A DNA stretch of 64,000 nucleotides. Origin: Glaesserella parasuis (GTDB lineage: Bacteria > Pseudomonadota > Gammaproteobacteria > Enterobacterales > Pasteurellaceae). Positions within the stretch are counted from its first letter, which is position 1. Each line of letters begins with the position of its first letter. The notes under the pieces are model-generated. The model made no database searches, was not told the DNA's origin, and was given only the letters and a program-made list of their open reading frames with translations. Positions 1-6,429 of this stretch are shown in pieces. The stretch lies in NCBI RefSeq assembly GCF_002015085.1, contig NZ_MUXW01000002.1, forward strand, positions 12,759 to 76,758, given 5' to 3'. A program made the position numbers and the translations under genes.

Positions 1-814
1 CAAGAGTATTACGCTCTCCCACAACGTGTGGGAAGAATAAATGTGTACGGTCACTTGAAGTCTTGAAGTTAATTTGTCCTTCTGTACCACGCCCTGCCAA
101 GGCTTTTGCAAGGGTTGTGCCTTGTGGAGCTTGGATATAAGCAATCGCATTGAGTTGGCTTGCTAGGGTTTCTAGTGCAGTTGCCATTGTTGCTTGGGTG
201 TCGTAGTGTGGGCAGAGTAAAATCTTGGCATCACTACCAAACAAGTTAAAGCCTGCACGCAACATTTCAAAGCCTGTACGTTTGCCTGTACCTGTATCAA
301 TCGCACCTTTAATATCTGCTTCCGTGACTTTGGTTGGGTCTGCATAAGTATAAGTCGCAGTCACATTTTCTAACATACGATGGAACTTGATTTCACCTGT
401 CAGTAAATCGGCGGTGTAATCTTGCCCACTTGTCAGCGAACCTGAACTATGGCTAAGACTTAATTCAATCACCCCAGCGTATGCTAAGGTTGCGGTCAGG
501 CGGTCTTTATCTAAGGTTAAATTTTCACTTGAAACCGTCGTACGGTGTTTGGCTGGGTCTAACACATTGACCACATAAACTTGCCCTGCTTGATAACGGC
601 TAATAATATCTAAGGCATCTGGCAAGGTATAGCCACGATCTAACACATTGCCGAATTGTGCAAAATCCTTTTTGGTCATACACAATTTCAGCTCATTCAC
701 TGCACCAACAGGGGCAGTGCCGACGATACCGATAATAGCACCATCGACGGTATGAACAGGTACAGAACCGCCTTTCACTCGTTTGGTTTCTGTACCGTGA
801 TGGAATTGAGACAT
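1..814 (-). CDS. Mu-like phage tail sheath protein (gpL type), 3' end outside window
   Basis: About 271 codons are visible from an ATG at 814, reading leftwards off the window edge. The N-terminus (MSQFHHGTETKRV) leads into a region rich in short beta-like segments, with 'DGAIIGIVGTAPVGA' near residues 24-38. That pattern is typical of the N-terminal domain of contractile-tail sheath proteins of Mu and related phages. The gene follows the gp37-like gene by 9 bp on the same strand, the same place as the sheath gene in Mu-type late operons. The sheath polymer surrounds the tail tube and contracts at infection. Identity rests on gene order plus the sheath-like N-terminus. The stop codon is not in the window, so completeness cannot be judged. 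Confidence 0.8.
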   Translation of the reverse strand, partial: MSQFHHGTETKRVKGGSVPVHTVDGAIIGIVGTAPVGAVNELKLCMTKKDFAQFGNVLDRGYTLPDALDIISRYQAGQVYVVNVLDPAKHRTTVSSENLTLDKDRLTATLAYAGVIELSLSHSSGSLTSGQDYTADLLTGEIKFHRMLENVTATYTYADPTKVTEADIKGAIDTGTGKRTGFEMLRAGFNLFGSDAKILLCPHYDTQATMATALETLASQLNAIAYIQAPQGTTLAKALAGRGTEGQINFKTSSDRTHLFFPHVVGERNTL

Positions 815-823
815 ACTATTCTC

Positions 824-1324
824 CTATGATTTGGGTTTTAAACGGACATCAAGGGGTTGATGTTCTTGTCTAGCAATCAACGTGGTAAATTTCGGCTCTA
901 AATCGACCGCTTGTAATCGTTGAATTTGCAATGTTTCTGTGGCTAGAACCAGTTGATAAATCCACACACCGCTTTCTTGCTCATCAAACTGTTCTTCAAC
1001 TAGCCAGCTTGGCGTACAGTCCATCGGTTGAAAGCCAACCACAGAGAGCCGTAACTCATCTAAAAACTGCAAAGCACCAAAGTCGTTGTGCAAGTTACGA
1101 CTTAACACCGTAAAGACAATATGCACCTTGCGAGTTTGCGTAATCACCGACGTAGAGCGTGGCTCGCTAAATTTTGACCCAGCATAACTAATCAAGACCG
1201 CACCATTTGGGTGTGACAGAAAATAATGGCTAGGATCATCGGGCATTAGCTGAATATCCCAATCGGGAAACTGCGTTTTCAAGCGAGTTTCAAACTCGGT
1301 CAAAATCGGCAAGGTGGCAGACAT
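824..1324 (-). CDS. Mu gp37-like tail-region protein (DUF1834 type)
   Basis: A 166-residue protein with no signal peptide or membrane segment. In Mu-type phages the gene before the tail sheath encodes a small protein of this size (gp37 family), thought to act in tail or head-tail assembly. The sequence is acidic at the start (LTEFETRLKTQFPDWDIQLMPDD) and contains several beta-strand-like stretches around residues 40-110. Its start codon overlaps the stop of the upstream gene by one base, so the two are probably translationally coupled. The assignment is by position and size. The precise molecular role is not established for the family. Confidence 0.7.
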   Translation of the reverse strand: MSATLPILTEFETRLKTQFPDWDIQLMPDDPSHYFLSHPNGAVLISYAGSKFSEPRSTSVITQTRKVHIVFTVLSRNLHNDFGALQFLDELRLSVVGFQPMDCTPSWLVEEQFDEQESGVWIYQLVLATETLQIQRLQAVDLEPKFTTLIARQEHQPLDVRLKPKS

Positions 1325-1761
1325 TAGTAACCCCCTGTATCTATTTGCTGTTTGGCTCGCACTGCATATTCACCTACGTCAGGCAATAAATCGCCTGTTT
1401 CACTCACCTCTTCTGCATTGGCTAATCCAAGATGTAAAGTACCTTTAGCAATCGCATCTAGCTCTTTAATCACTTGAGCGTAGGTGTCCTTAACCGTTTC
1501 AGGCATTTTCATTTCTGCACGGCGAGCGTAGAGCCAGTGACGAGCAAGGTACAAGGCGTGCGAGTTAATCATTGTTGGCACTTGAGTAAGGGGTAAGGCA
1601 TAACGGCTACGCAGTGATGCATCAATACGTTCACAAGCCGTTTGAATTGCCTGTTCCACCACAGCCATATTCACTTCAGTCGCTCTGTGGTCGTCATTAC
1701 TGAGTTGAACTAAGATCTGCTTACTAAAAGAGCCAATTAACTCATCAGCGGTGATGTACAT
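1324..1761 (-). CDS. Mu gp36-like protein (DUF1320 family)
   Basis: A 145-residue protein beginning MYITADELIGSF, a start typical of the gp36/DUF1320 family found between the major head gene and the tail sheath gene of Mu-like phages. It is mostly helical, with 'AIQTACERIDASLRSRYALPL' (two pieces, residues about 39-60) matching the family's conserved core. The family is regarded as a head-tail connector or neck component. It lies 2 bp from the upstream gene and abuts the downstream gp37-like gene. No oddities in length. Confidence 0.75.
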   Translation of the reverse strand: MYITADELIGSFSKQILVQLSNDDHRATEVNMAVVEQAIQTACERIDASLRSRYALPLTQVPTMINSHALYLARHWLYARRAEMKMPETVKDTYAQVIKELDAIAKGTLHLGLANAEEVSETGDLLPDVGEYAVRAKQQIDTGGY

Positions 1762-1763
1762 TG

Positions 1764-2207
1764 CTAAGCCTCTTTCGTTTTAGCTGATTTTGGCTTTTCT
1801 GCTTTACAAGCGGTCAATTCTGCAGAAAGCGTTGCAATTTCGCTCTCTTTCTCAGCTAATTGAGCTTCGAGTTCTTTGATACGAGCTTCAGCTTCTTCTG
1901 CTCGTAAACCATTTTCACTGGCTAAGGCTTCCGCTTTGGTATGGGCTTCTTGAGCCTCGGCTAAAGCGGTTTGCAATGCTTGTTTTTCTGCTTGAGCTTC
2001 TTCGGCAAGAGATTTTGCTTTAGCTTCAGCTTCTGCTTGAGCCTCTTGACGAGCTTTAATCGCTTCGTCTTTTGGCTGTAAATAAAGAGAGTTTTGATGA
2101 TACTCTTGCTCGGTGACTTCAATTTCATCCCCGATTTGATAATGTTTACCGTTATGGATAATGGCTGATCCAACTACAATAGCGACAATCATTTGACGTT
2201 CTCTCAT
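1764..2207 (-). CDS. Alanine/glutamate-rich coiled-coil phage protein
   Basis: 147 residues. The first 45 or so form a small beta-rich domain. The remainder is a long, highly charged Ala/Glu/Lys coiled coil with many heptad-like repeats (AEAQAEAEAKAKSLAEEA and similar), ending in a Lys/Ser-rich tail. It sits directly after the major head gene, where FluMu-type phages carry a comparable small protein of unknown function. There are two possible starts: ATG at 2207 has an AAGGAAACG ribosome site, and ATG at 2192 follows GAGAGAACGTCAA, nearly the same context as the internal scaffold start at 3722. I kept 2207. A role in the head or connector is inference from position only. Confidence 0.6.
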   Translation of the reverse strand: MRERQMIVAIVVGSAIIHNGKHYQIGDEIEVTEQEYHQNSLYLQPKDEAIKARQEAQAEAEAKAKSLAEEAQAEKQALQTALAEAQEAHTKAEALASENGLRAEEAEARIKELEAQLAEKESEIATLSAELTACKAEKPKSAKTKEA

Positions 2208-2245
2208 ATCGTTTCCTTTTCAGTATGTGTAACAATGTTTCATTT

Positions 2246-2266
2246 CCCCCTTTGAAAAAAAGGGGG
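2246..2266. repeat. C5T3 / A3G5 hairpin between head gene and next gene
   Basis: CCCCCTTT (2246-2253) pairs with AAAGGGGG (2259-2266) around a 5-nt loop, followed by a second G5 run. The same C5-T3 hairpin type occurs in host DNA at 45017-45042, with a related one at 25416-25437. It therefore looks like a dispersed small repeat rather than a phage-specific signal. In this position it could attenuate transcription downstream of the major head gene. Confidence 0.6.
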
Positions 2267-2274
2267 TAAGGGGG

Positions 2275-3216
2275 CTAGACTGCTGATTTAATTAAGAAGC
2301 CTGAACTTGGCATTAAAACGTGTTCTTTGTGAATATCAGTACAACGCACGTTATAGACTTTGCCTCCAACTTCGTCATATTTATCTACCACAAGTGAACC
2401 TTGACGGCGGAAGGTATAACCAAATGAAGGCTGATACATTGCGTGAGAGCCATCTGCACGAGCTTTCGGCACATACGCCATCACAATATCATTTGCCCAA
2501 ATGGATGTCGGCTCGGCATCGAGTGTGGCACGGTAAGTAGCACGACCTACACTGACTTCTAACTCTTGACCTTCATCTTTCAACATTTCCGCAAAAAGTT
2601 GTGGTGTTAATCGCTGAATACCACGACGTTTCAAAATTTCAACAATTTTGTCGTGTTTGCGTAGTACAGCCCAAACATTAGAAGGGATCACAATTTGGTT
2701 TACTGTAACACCCGCTTGTTTACGCACTTTTTCAAACGCATCATCAAATACGCCGAAAATATCCGAGGTTGTGTCGCTGAATTGGCTTGTACCAGATAAC
2801 ACAATTTTGTTGTTTGAACCGTAAATTGCTTCATTGCTGACTAAGGCGTGAACACGCTTTTCGTGATTTAACATCATTTTTTCACGCACCACAGAAATCG
2901 CATATTGCTCATAAGCGAAGTCAGCTTCTTTGCCCTCACGATAGTCAATCGGGTGAGCAAGGTCGTGTTCGACTAACTCAATGGTTTTTTGAGTTACTTT
3001 GACTGGGGTAATTTTGTTACTTGCTGCGTGTAATTCACGTTCATCTTCTTCCGCAACAAAGGCTTCATTACCAAATTGTGGTAAACGAGCTCCTTCCTTC
3101 GGTACTTCTGCAACAGGCAATAATTTATCGCCGACAAAGGCGGCATTTTTGTAGCCCAACGCAAATTGGGTTAAGACAGGGTCTGTCAAGCGAGTATGTA
3201 CTTTTTGTCCACTCAT
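2275..3216 (-). CDS. Mu-like major head (capsid) protein, gpT type
   Basis: A 313-residue protein in the standard place after the protease/scaffold gene. The N-terminal segment reads like Mu gpT family major head subunits (LTDPVLTQFALGYKNAAFVG, then 'DKLLPVAEVPKEGARLP'). The C-terminal half contains beta-rich sequence with 'ANDIVMAYVPK' and 'PSFGYTFRRQG', also typical. It forms the icosahedral head lattice after assembly on the internal scaffold. It is preceded by a clear ribosome site (AAGAGGAAAATAA before the ATG) and is of normal length. Confidence is high from order, size and sequence character. Confidence 0.87.
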   Translation of the reverse strand: MSGQKVHTRLTDPVLTQFALGYKNAAFVGDKLLPVAEVPKEGARLPQFGNEAFVAEEDERELHAASNKITPVKVTQKTIELVEHDLAHPIDYREGKEADFAYEQYAISVVREKMMLNHEKRVHALVSNEAIYGSNNKIVLSGTSQFSDTTSDIFGVFDDAFEKVRKQAGVTVNQIVIPSNVWAVLRKHDKIVEILKRRGIQRLTPQLFAEMLKDEGQELEVSVGRATYRATLDAEPTSIWANDIVMAYVPKARADGSHAMYQPSFGYTFRRQGSLVVDKYDEVGGKVYNVRCTDIHKEHVLMPSSGFLIKSAV

Positions 3217-3251
3217 TTTATTTTCCTCTTGGTTATTTAATTTTGCTTACG

Positions 3252-3722
3252 CTACATCACCGCACTAATTGCCGTGGCGTAATCCACACTATGTTGCTTC
3301 ATATACGCACGAGCTTTGAGGTCTAACTCAACACGAGCAGGGTCGTCCGTTTCAGCATAATTCACTACATTAGGCTCGGTTTCAGCGGCTTTCTCTTTCG
3401 TCGCCACTTCACCAAACTGCACAATTTGCGGTTGGGCTTCTAAGAACTTTTTGGTTAATCTGTGAATAGATTCCCCTTCGTTAAAATTGACGACTTGACC
3501 GCTTGCCATCGTTGCCGAGCAGTTAAGCAAGGCAAGAGCAGCGTCTTTTGCAACAGGGGCAAGTTTGCCTTGAGTGACTAAGTTTTCACAAAAGGACGCA
3601 TTGTCCTCCTTGGATGCTTCCAGTTTTTCGGCGACTTTCTCTGCTTCAGCTTGAGCTTTTTCGGCTTTTAGCTGGGCATTTTCGGCTTGCATTGCTGCAA
3701 TTTCTTCGGGTGTCATTGACAT
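3252..3722 (-). CDS. Internal scaffold protein (gpZ-like) nested in the protease gene
   Basis: In frame inside the protease gene, an ATG at 3722 is preceded by AAGGAG at 3731-3736, an ideal ribosome site 8 nt upstream. The product would be 156 residues beginning MSMTPEEIAAMQAENAQLKA and consisting of the coiled-coil scaffold domain. Mu and its relatives make a scaffold (Z) from just such an internal start within I. The start context GAGAACGTCAAATG is nearly repeated at the start of the coiled-coil gene at 2192. The separate product is inferred. Confidence 0.6.
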   Translation of the reverse strand: MSMTPEEIAAMQAENAQLKAEKAQAEAEKVAEKLEASKEDNASFCENLVTQGKLAPVAKDAALALLNCSATMASGQVVNFNEGESIHRLTKKFLEAQPQIVQFGEVATKEKAAETEPNVVNYAETDDPARVELDLKARAYMKQHSVDYATAISAVM

Positions 3723-4358
3723 TTGACGTTCTCCTTTAGGTTTCTTTGGTTCATTAAAAATAGGGTTAGGCTCAGGGGCTTCATAAATGCGTTTCATATC
3801 TTCACGCACGGCATCTTCTTGAATGCTGGATACCAAATAATCAGGCAGAGCTTTATCGGCTTCTTCCTGACCGTGCTTGCCAATAATCCAATCACGCAAA
3901 CGTCGCCACAGGGTTGCTTCCGTCCAGTCTGAGAAATCCACCACACCTTCTTCGCCTTCGGCAAAAACAGGGTTGCGAAGTCCTTTTACTGCAGGTGGCA
4001 TCGCGCCTAAAAAACCAACGTGGCGTAAATAGAGTGAGCCTTGTTTAGGATTATTCGGACTATTGGCGAGATAGAATGAAGCAGACACTTTCTTAAACCG
4101 CCCTTTATCCACCATCTCGGCAAATTCAGGGTCAATTTGGTCAAGTTCGGCTTTGAGAATATCGCCTTCCAGTTCTAGACGTTTCACCCACGCATACGCA
4201 GGGTGGTTATGTTCAGGGTGACCAATCACTGCAGGGGCTTCGTGAAATTCCACGTTATAGCTTTCTACGGCTTGTTTTAGGTCGGCAACAGTAATAGTGA
4301 CTTCTGTGCCATTGGCATCTTTGCGAGTGCCAGCTTTGAAGATTTCGATTAGGTTCAT
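3252..4358 (-). CDS. Mu-like head maturation protease with scaffold domain (gpI type)
   Basis: A 368-residue protein. The N-terminal portion (MNLIEIFKAGTRKDANGTEVTITVADL in two parts) and 'APAVIGHPEHNHPAYAWVK' around residues 38-56 are typical of Mu gpI proteases, which process head proteins. The C-terminal 156 residues are a Lys/Glu/Ala-rich scaffold with a coiled coil (QAENAQLKAEKAQAEAEK). As in Mu, that part can be made separately from an internal start (see 3252-3722). It lies just upstream of the major head gene in the same transcription unit. No truncation is apparent. Confidence 0.82.
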   Translation of the reverse strand: MNLIEIFKAGTRKDANGTEVTITVADLKQAVESYNVEFHEAPAVIGHPEHNHPAYAWVKRLELEGDILKAELDQIDPEFAEMVDKGRFKKVSASFYLANSPNNPKQGSLYLRHVGFLGAMPPAVKGLRNPVFAEGEEGVVDFSDWTEATLWRRLRDWIIGKHGQEEADKALPDYLVSSIQEDAVREDMKRIYEAPEPNPIFNEPKKPKGERQMSMTPEEIAAMQAENAQLKAEKAQAEAEKVAEKLEASKEDNASFCENLVTQGKLAPVAKDAALALLNCSATMASGQVVNFNEGESIHRLTKKFLEAQPQIVQFGEVATKEKAAETEPNVVNYAETDDPARVELDLKARAYMKQHSVDYATAISAVM

Positions 4359-4471
4359 AATGCCTCCGTTTCGATAAGCATTATGAAAAAAGAGAGTGTT
4401 TTCGGCTTTTAAACTAGTTTAAGGAATGCAAAAATAAAATAGACAAGTCAGAAGAGTGTAATATGTGATTT

Positions 4472-4501
4472 AAGGCGTTTACAGGTGTTTATAAACGCCT
4501 T
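4472..4501. terminator. Hairpin in the gpG-gpI intergenic gap
   Basis: AAGGCGTTTA (4472-4481) pairs perfectly with TAAACGCCTT (4492-4501) across a 10-nt loop. It lies in the 220-bp gap 4359-4578, which has no gene. Read in the direction of the late genes it could be a terminator or pausing signal between the gpG-like gene and the protease gene. Confidence 0.5.
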
Positions 4502-4538
4502 GAATTTGTGTCGAGCTATCATTTATTGAAAAAAGAAT

Positions 4539-4560
4539 AAAACGCTAAATCGGGCGTTTT
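4539..4560. terminator. Second hairpin in the gpG-gpI gap
   Basis: AAAACGC (4539-4545) and GCGTTTT (4554-4560) form a short stem with an 8-nt loop. It lies immediately downstream of the gpG-like stop codon, read on the minus strand. With flanking A/T tracts on both sides it resembles a weak bidirectional terminator. Confidence 0.45.
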
Positions 4561-4578
4561 AGGCGTTATTTTTGAAAT

Positions 4579-5034
4579 TTAGCTATTGCCAATCACATTT
4601 CGTAAAAAATGTTCTGTTTTTGCCAGTAAGTAGTCTTCGTTTTTCTTGCTTACACCAAGCCAAGGGCGAGCGGGGATACCTGAACCTTTGCCACTGGCTT
4701 TATTACTGCCAAAGTGATGTAAGCGAGCATACTTGCGGTCACTTCCAAAGGTTACGCCTTCATTGGTTGCTTGAAAGCGAAGTAGATTTTTCAAATAGCC
4801 ATCGTGAATTAAAATTTTATCGGCATTCTTACGTTTTTTAGCCTGATACTTTGCCGATAATGGAGTCCACTTTTCTCCATCAGGTGAAGCCTGTTCTTTC
4901 TCAAAACGGTCTTTGTGAATTGAACGTAACGTTTCACCTAATCCCCCAAAGAGCTTTTTACCCTGTTGCAAGTTTTGGGCTGTACGGTGTAAGCCCCTGA
5001 GAGCTTGGTCAGCATCAAGTTTAATATGGATCAT
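4579..5034 (-). CDS. Phage virion morphogenesis / tail completion protein (Mu gpG type)
   Basis: 151 residues, basic overall. The body contains 'GEKWTPLSAKYQAKKRKNADKILIHDGYL' (two parts, residues about 55-83), 'VTFGSDRKYARLHHFGS' and 'IPARPWLGVS'. These are hallmark segments of the virion morphogenesis family that includes Mu gpG and P2 gpS-like proteins, which finish the head or tail end so they can join. It lies downstream of gpF in the usual Mu order, separated here by an unusual 126-bp gap containing a candidate structured RNA. Ribosome site AGGAATAAT precedes the ATG. Confidence 0.85.
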   Translation of the reverse strand: MIHIKLDADQALRGLHRTAQNLQQGKKLFGGLGETLRSIHKDRFEKEQASPDGEKWTPLSAKYQAKKRKNADKILIHDGYLKNLLRFQATNEGVTFGSDRKYARLHHFGSNKASGKGSGIPARPWLGVSKKNEDYLLAKTEHFLRNVIGNS

Positions 5035-5045
5035 TATTATTCCTA

Positions 5046-5074
5046 TTGATTAAAAAATAGTTTAGGCGTATAGT
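5046..5074 (+). promoter_or_regulatory. Candidate sigma-70 promoter for the 5082-5160 RNA
   Basis: TTGATT at 5046-5051 and TATAGT at 5069-5074 are separated by exactly 17 bp. A start about 7 nt after the -10 box falls at 5081-5082, the first base of the cloverleaf-like sequence. The orientation is opposite to the surrounding late genes. Confidence 0.5.
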
Positions 5075-5081
5075 TTGGCTA

Positions 5082-5160
5082 TCCGCAGGGGGTTTCCTAC
5101 TGGAAAGGTTACGCTAGGCAACTACCGTATGATCCTGTTCGAATCAGGCAAACCTGCGGA
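5082..5160 (+). ncRNA. Candidate tRNA-like small structured RNA, antisense to the phage late operon
   Basis: This 79-nt stretch is closed by a perfect 8-bp stem, TCCGCAGG (5082-5089) with CCTGCGGA (5153-5160). Inside are three hairpins. The first is TTTCC-TACT-GGAAA. The second has stem TACG-C-TAG with CTA-C-CGTA, capped by GCAA (a GNRA tetraloop). The third is CCTG-TTCGAAT-CAGG, whose 7-nt loop matches the tRNA T-loop consensus. GNRA and T-loop motifs appear only when it is read on the plus strand. It is not a decoding tRNA: there is no 7-nt anticodon loop, and 4 nt separate the T-like arm from the closing stem. The size is close to phage C4-type antisense RNAs (about 77 nt), another possible identity. 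It ends one base before the gpF stop codon, which is on the other strand. Folding was done by eye. Confidence 0.5.
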
Positions 5161-6429
5161 CTACTCTAAATTACCCCATAAGACTTCATAGCCTTTCAAA
5201 CTTTCCCATTGACGAGCATTGCTAATTTTTGTGCCAGTTGTCACCATATTCAGTGCAATCCGTTCCTTTTTCTTCGTAACACTGTTTTTCACCTGTACTT
5301 TATAGTCCATTGAAATGATTATTTTGGCTCCATCTTCTTCATACACAAATAACAGTGCATTAAGTTTTTGAGAACTATCTAATAAAATCGCTTTCGGATT
5401 ACGCAATTTTTCAGGCAACTGTTGCCAAAACTCAAGCGGTAGGTTTATCCCTTTACCTTGCTTCACATCACGCAAGGCGTGCAGAATATCGTCATCACGC
5501 ACCGCAATCACGGCTGTCTGCGGCGCAAGCTCCATAGCTTCGAGTTTTTTCACTACATCACGGGGAATAACGCCAACATATTTCATCTGCCCACGAGCCA
5601 TTTTATCTGCGACAACCGTGTCCACCATCTCTTTCATTGAACGGTTTAATAAGGCTAACGCAGGGGCATAATTCAAGACATTACTCACCGCAGAACTGGC
5701 AAACTGCGGTGGAGCCTCAACCAGTTTCTGCATTAAAATTTCATCTACCTTATGCACAGGCACAAGGCGTTTGGGGTGTTCAAAACTCGGATCGACACCT
5801 TTCGGTACTCGCACAATTCTCGGACTGCCTGAACGCTGTCCGATCACCTTTTCTTCCCATTCAATTTCAGGGGCTTGCTGAACAGTTTTATTTTGATATT
5901 TGAGATCGACATCATCTAAGGCACGCACAGTACAATGACAACCGTATGCACGGGTTGGATAATGGTAGTCCCACCACGGATCATCTGCTCGTAATACTAA
6001 GCCGTCCCACGCAACGTGTTGCGGTCTTGGGTGAGCTGAGTCATTATGCTCATATTCCCAATAAGGCATTACATCAGCAAGTTCACGCTGTTGCATATAA
6101 CGCCCGTGGTTATAGCTGGCGTAAAGATTAGTGTCATAAATAATACGGCTACGCCAATTTCGCCCACCGTTATATTCCCAGCTATGTTTGTCGGCAATGG
6201 CATCGAATACCTTACGAAACTCTTCTAATGTACCACCACGCTCAATCACATCATCTATCGCACGGCGAAAGTCACCGATGATTTCTTGTGTATGAGCTCC
6301 TGCAACCACAAAAGCATAGTCGTGGGCTTCGCCGTAAATATCAAGGTAGGTTGCAGTTGGGATATTTACTTTCTTACGAAAGTATTCAATTTGCTCACTA
6401 AACGGCAAGGGTTGTGCAACAATGCTCAT
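5161..6429 (-). CDS. Minor head protein gpF (MuF domain) with C-terminal nuclease-toxin-like domain
   Basis: 422 residues. Residues about 45-175 are the MuF/SPP1-gp7 head morphogenesis domain, with the conserved segments 'WRSRIIYDTNLYASYNHGRY' (92-111) and the Cys/His signature 'YGCHCTVRALDD' (162-173). Residues about 283-420 do not belong to that domain. The segments 'GVIPRDVVKKL', 'RDDDILHALRDVKQGKG' (His317, Arg320, Lys323), 'WQQLPEKLRNPKAILLD' and 'ALNMVTTG' resemble the PBECR group of phage polyvalent-protein domains, proposed to share the barnase/EndoU/colicin E5-D/RelE RNase fold. MuF-toxin fusions are known from temperate phages. The 4-bp overlap with gp29 indicates coupling. No obvious immunity gene follows; a structured RNA candidate does. 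The head role is firm; the toxin role is inferred from remembered family features. Confidence 0.82.
   Translation of the reverse strand: MSIVAQPLPFSEQIEYFRKKVNIPTATYLDIYGEAHDYAFVVAGAHTQEIIGDFRRAIDDVIERGGTLEEFRKVFDAIADKHSWEYNGGRNWRSRIIYDTNLYASYNHGRYMQQRELADVMPYWEYEHNDSAHPRPQHVAWDGLVLRADDPWWDYHYPTRAYGCHCTVRALDDVDLKYQNKTVQQAPEIEWEEKVIGQRSGSPRIVRVPKGVDPSFEHPKRLVPVHKVDEILMQKLVEAPPQFASSAVSNVLNYAPALALLNRSMKEMVDTVVADKMARGQMKYVGVIPRDVVKKLEAMELAPQTAVIAVRDDDILHALRDVKQGKGINLPLEFWQQLPEKLRNPKAILLDSSQKLNALLFVYEEDGAKIIISMDYKVQVKNSVTKKKERIALNMVTTGTKISNARQWESLKGYEVLWGNLE

Noticed and set aside
5082..5160. A functional tRNA gene
   Set aside because: The cloverleaf-like fold has a tetraloop where the anticodon loop should be and four unpaired bases between the T-like arm and the closing stem, and no CCA follows. 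It is reported as a tRNA-like small RNA instead.
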